Positions 5,282-7,613 of a stretch of 7,613 nt of DNA are shown here, one piece after another. Location: positions 1 through 7,613 of the forward strand of contig LJUD01000135.1 of the NCBI GenBank assembly GCA_001304035.1, in the 5' to 3' direction. How positions within the stretch are numbered: the stretch's first letter is position 1; each line of letters begins with the position of its first letter. The notes under the pieces are model-generated. The model did not search any database. It saw nothing but the letters and a program-made list of their open reading frames with translations, and had not been told where the DNA came from. The DNA is from a bacterium SM23_31. Lineage in GTDB: Bacteria > SM23-31. The position numbers were made by a program, and so were the translations under genes.

Positions 5282-5893
5282 TTATCGCCTTTTTAATTTA
5301 TACCAGCGGACGAGCACAATGACTACAGCAATTGTCAGGATGGCAAAGACTACTTTATTATAATCTTTAACATACTCGACAATAACTTCCCAGTTTTCGC
5401 CAATTTTAGACCCGGCATAGATGAGAATTAGATTCCAAATTGCACTGCTAAGAAGAGCCAAAATAAAGACTTTTTTAAAGCTTAAATGTGCAACACCCGC
5501 AAAGAACGAAACAATAGCACGTGCTCCGGAAAGAAACCTGTTAGCAATAATAATACCGTATCCGTACTTTCCAAACCATGATTCTACCCGGATATATCCT
5601 TTAGAAGAAAAGATCCGCCATTTCCCGGACTCGATAAGCTTAATACCAAAGATTCTGCCCAATCCGAACATCGTTATAAAACCGGCGAGACTCCCGAGAG
5701 TAGTAACAAAAAACACGAGTTTAAAATTAAGAGCACCAATACCCACCAGGTATGCGCCAAACACCACTACGGTATCGCCGGGAGTAGGGGGGACAATATT
5801 TTCTATATATGCGCCCGCAAACAGAATTATATACACCCATAATGGGGCGACACTTTTAATGAAGTCAAATAGCCCTTCCATCTGGCGGCTCAT
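5282..5893 (-). CDS. DedA/VTT-family inner-membrane protein
   Basis: A 203-residue membrane protein of the DedA (SNARE-associated, VTT) family, whose members include bacterial undecaprenyl-phosphate and phospholipid translocases. Residue 31 starts the family signature E-N-I-V-P-P-x-P-G-D (31-40), with the re-entrant acidic Glu31 and Asp40. The second signature is NRFLSGAR at 118-125 with Arg119 and Arg125; the family usually has proline where Ser122 stands. Hydrophobic segments lie near 17-33, 40-78, 124-162 and 179-196, and the C-terminus is basic (KLKRR), so cytoplasmic. The ATG begins two bases after the ispF stop, so translation is probably coupled; no strong ribosome binding site is visible. 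Behind ispD-ispF, a role in recycling an isoprenoid carrier is attractive but is inference. Confidence 0.9.
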   Translation of the reverse strand: MSRQMEGLFDFIKSVAPLWVYIILFAGAYIENIVPPTPGDTVVVFGAYLVGIGALNFKLVFFVTTLGSLAGFITMFGLGRIFGIKLIESGKWRIFSSKGYIRVESWFGKYGYGIIIANRFLSGARAIVSFFAGVAHLSFKKVFILALLSSAIWNLILIYAGSKIGENWEVIVEYVKDYNKVVFAILTIAVVIVLVRWYKLKRR

Positions 5894-5895
5894 TT

Positions 5896-6378
5896 CTAAA
5901 TGTTTTTTTTCTGTATAAGGGCAACAGATTCTGCTGAAATACCATTACCTGTGCCTTCGAATCCCATACCTTCCGTTGTGGTTGCTTTAATTGAGACTAC
6001 CGCGACGTCTATTTGCAGAGCGTTCGCAATATTTTTCCGCATACTCATAATATGTCTTGCTATTTTGGGTTCCTGGATAATTACAACACAGTCAATATTA
6101 CCAATTTCCCAGTTTTGCGACGCAATCAATTTTCCAACATTTTCCAAAAGGCTAAGACTGGATACACTCTTATACCGGTTGTCCGAATCGGGAAAATGCG
6201 TTCCAATATCTCCCATCGCCGCAGCGCCGAGCAGAGCATCCGTCATCGCATGGCAGACTACATCCGCATCCGAATGACCAAGCAGTCCTTTTTCAAACGG
6301 CACAACAACGCCCCCAAGTATCAGCGGGCGCCCCTCAACCAACCTGTGTACATCTTTGCCAAAACCGATACGGATCAT
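5896..6378 (-). CDS. ispF: 2-C-methyl-D-erythritol 2,4-cyclodiphosphate synthase
   Basis: Fifth enzyme of the MEP isoprenoid pathway: it cyclises CDP-methylerythritol 2-phosphate to the cyclodiphosphate with loss of CMP, as a cytoplasmic trimer. 160 residues, the usual length. Metal ligands are visible as Asp9 and His11 in GFGKDVHRL and His43 in the segment after GHSDADV (34-40). DIGTHFPDSD (57-66) and KATTTEGMGFEG near residue 131 complete the substrate sites. The ATG overlaps the ispD stop as ATGA (6375-6378), so the two are translationally coupled. dedA follows after two bases. No key residue is missing. Confidence 0.97.
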   Translation of the reverse strand: MIRIGFGKDVHRLVEGRPLILGGVVVPFEKGLLGHSDADVVCHAMTDALLGAAAMGDIGTHFPDSDNRYKSVSSLSLLENVGKLIASQNWEIGNIDCVVIIQEPKIARHIMSMRKNIANALQIDVAVVSIKATTTEGMGFEGTGNGISAESVALIQKKNI

Positions 6379-7097
6379 TCCGGATAATCCTGCCTTTCCT
6401 TCAAAATTTTTTCTGCCGTAATAAGGTCCCCCGGATATGTAATTTTAATATTTTTATCATCACCCTGCACAATATGCACTTCACCGATATACCTGCGGTA
6501 AAGGATACCATCATCGTCGGCATGAAAATTTTCATGCCGTGCTTTTTGATGAGCTTCAAGAATCTTATTTTTTTCAAAGACCTGCGGGGTTTGCGCCTGC
6601 CATAAACTGTTCCGGTCAAGGTATTTATCTATTGTTTTTCCGGAAGCAATGAATGTACTGTCAGTTGCCGGAATTGCCAACATCGCCGCACCATGTCCGT
6701 GTGCCTTATTGCATACGGCTGTAATTAACTCCGGAGTAATAGCAAGCCTAACCCCGTCATGTATTGCAACCCATCCCACCTCCGGCGCAAGTGAAGCAAT
6801 GCCGTTATACACCGATTCCCGCCGGCTTGCACCCCCTCCAATAAATTGTAAAGTCTCAAAAAAGCTGTACCGTTTCATAATTTCATTTTTAATTACAGAG
6901 ATGTCTTCTTCCTGAGCAACAATTACAATATGATTTATACAAAAAGTCCGCGAAAATGCGTTCACAGTCCATGCAATTACAGGATGCCCTAACACCGTCG
7001 AAAATTGTTTTTTTTCTTCAGTGTCAAACCGCTGACCCTTTCCAGCCGCAACAATAACAGCCGCAGTCTCGTATTTTGACGCATGAGGCATGTACAT
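6375..7097 (-). CDS. ispD: 2-C-methyl-D-erythritol 4-phosphate cytidylyltransferase
   Basis: Third enzyme of the MEP pathway: it couples methylerythritol 4-phosphate with CTP to give CDP-methylerythritol. 240 residues, normal length. The CTP-binding loop is VAAGKGQRF (16-24), with the catalytic Lys in KKQF (29-32). Further motifs are GGASRRESVYNGI (88-100), AIHDGVR (111-117), LWQAQTPQVF (165-174), ADDDG (193-197) and NIKIT (216-220). Leu118 stands where proline is common after the HDGVR motif. The ATG at 7095-7097 was chosen as the first in frame; a second ATG two codons later is equally possible and neither has a good ribosome binding site. It lies about 107 bases after queA and overlaps ispF by four bases. 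Confidence 0.96.
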   Translation of the reverse strand: MYMPHASKYETAAVIVAAGKGQRFDTEEKKQFSTVLGHPVIAWTVNAFSRTFCINHIVIVAQEEDISVIKNEIMKRYSFFETLQFIGGGASRRESVYNGIASLAPEVGWVAIHDGVRLAITPELITAVCNKAHGHGAAMLAIPATDSTFIASGKTIDKYLDRNSLWQAQTPQVFEKNKILEAHQKARHENFHADDDGILYRRYIGEVHIVQGDDKNIKITYPGDLITAEKILKERQDYPE

Positions 7098-7204
7098 ATA
7101 TGGTTGGATTTATAAGCAGAGTTATATCGTGAAATATTTACAATCTCACCGTCACTATCCCATTCCCGGCAAACGATCAAAGAACAATATCACTTTTTGT
7201 AACG

Positions 7205-7613
7205 CTAAATTATGATCATAGCGTCCCCATAACTGTAAAATCTGTATTTTTCTTTAATAGCTTTGCGATAAGCTTTAAATATCAAATCGCGAGTAGCGAA
7301 AGCAGATACCAGCATCAAAAGTGTTGAACAAGGGAGATGGAAATTTGTAATCAGACGGTCTGCGACTTTAAATTCGTATGGCGGAAAGATAAATTTATCA
7401 GTCCATCCTGCATATGGTTTGACTAAATGGTCGGAAGTGATAGCCGTCTCTAAGGAACGCACTGAAGTTGTTCCGACACATACAACCGCTCCACCCTTTT
7501 GTTTTATTTTATTTATTTTGTCAGCGGCTTCTTTTGTAATTTCAAAGTATTCGGAATCCATGCGATGCCGTGTTAAGTCCTCGACCTGAACCGGCCGAAA
7601 AGACCCGAGCCCA
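7205..7613 (-). CDS. queA: S-adenosylmethionine:tRNA ribosyltransferase-isomerase, C-terminal part
   Basis: QueA transfers and rearranges the ribose of S-adenosylmethionine onto preQ1 at position 34 of tRNAs with GUN anticodons, giving epoxyqueuosine. The 136 codons seen are the C-terminal part; the N-terminal part lies beyond the right edge. The fragment opens GLGSFRPVQVEDLTRH, then has MDSEYFEIT, VCVGTTSVRSLE, ITNFHLPCSTLLMLVSAFA and the terminal EKYRFYSYGDAMIII, all matching conserved QueA segments. An internal ATG at 7559-7561 is codon Met, not the start. The protein ends just after GDAM, as many short QueA proteins do. The tRNA-Tyr(GUA) in this window would be one of its substrates. Confidence 0.96.
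   Translation of the reverse strand, partial: GLGSFRPVQVEDLTRHRMDSEYFEITKEAADKINKIKQKGGAVVCVGTTSVRSLETAITSDHLVKPYAGWTDKFIFPPYEFKVADRLITNFHLPCSTLLMLVSAFATRDLIFKAYRKAIKEKYRFYSYGDAMIII

Noticed and set aside
6989..7180. 63-codon minus-strand frame between queA and ispD
   Set aside because: It starts with TTG, has no ribosome binding site and runs deep into ispD in another frame; its C-terminal half is a shadow of ispD.

Overview
The window is a piece of a bacterial chromosome in which every recognised gene lies on the minus strand, so transcription runs from high to low coordinates. GC content is low to moderate and uneven. The core genes are housekeeping genes: tRNA charging, elongation factor Tu, non-mevalonate isoprenoid synthesis and queuosine synthesis. 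The four-tRNA cluster in front of tuf (Thr-Tyr-Gly-Thr) is the arrangement known from Escherichia coli and many other bacterial phyla. None of the four tRNAs encodes its 3'-CCA. The tRNA promoter has a sigma70 form (TTGACA, 17 bases, TATATT), which argues against a typical Bacteroidetes-type promoter. Several families of dispersed hairpin repeats of the kind seen in environmental genomes are present. I cannot place the organism in a phylum with confidence.

Layout in the direction of transcription (7613 to 1): the C-terminal part of queA enters from the right edge. After about 107 bases come ispD and ispF, which overlap by four bases (ATGA), and then dedA two bases after ispF. These three look like one translationally coupled unit. 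A 361-base gap (4921-5281) holds a 15-base palindrome, an inverted pair of diverged hairpin repeats and a 38-codon open frame without a normal start. The stop of that open frame lies inside the ribosome binding site of the next gene, which encodes a membrane-anchored protein with a zinc ribbon and HEAT-like repeats. Next are gltX (glutamyl-tRNA synthetase) and cysS (cysteinyl-tRNA synthetase). They are separated by 304 bases that contain a clear pair of inverted, hairpin-forming REP-like units and a small tandem repeat. After cysS, a near-consensus promoter drives tRNA-Thr(UGU), tRNA-Tyr(GUA), tRNA-Gly(UCC), tRNA-Thr(GGU) and the start of tuf, which runs off the left edge.

Functionally the window is mostly translation supply: two aminoacyl-tRNA synthetases, four tRNAs, EF-Tu and one tRNA-modification enzyme. 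To this are added two consecutive MEP-pathway enzymes and a DedA-family membrane protein. I see no defence system, mobile-element gene, phage gene, CRISPR array or biosynthetic cluster. The points most worth a second look are the repeat doublets in the intergenic regions, the start-less coupled frame ahead of the HEAT protein, and the abrupt composition change inside cysS.
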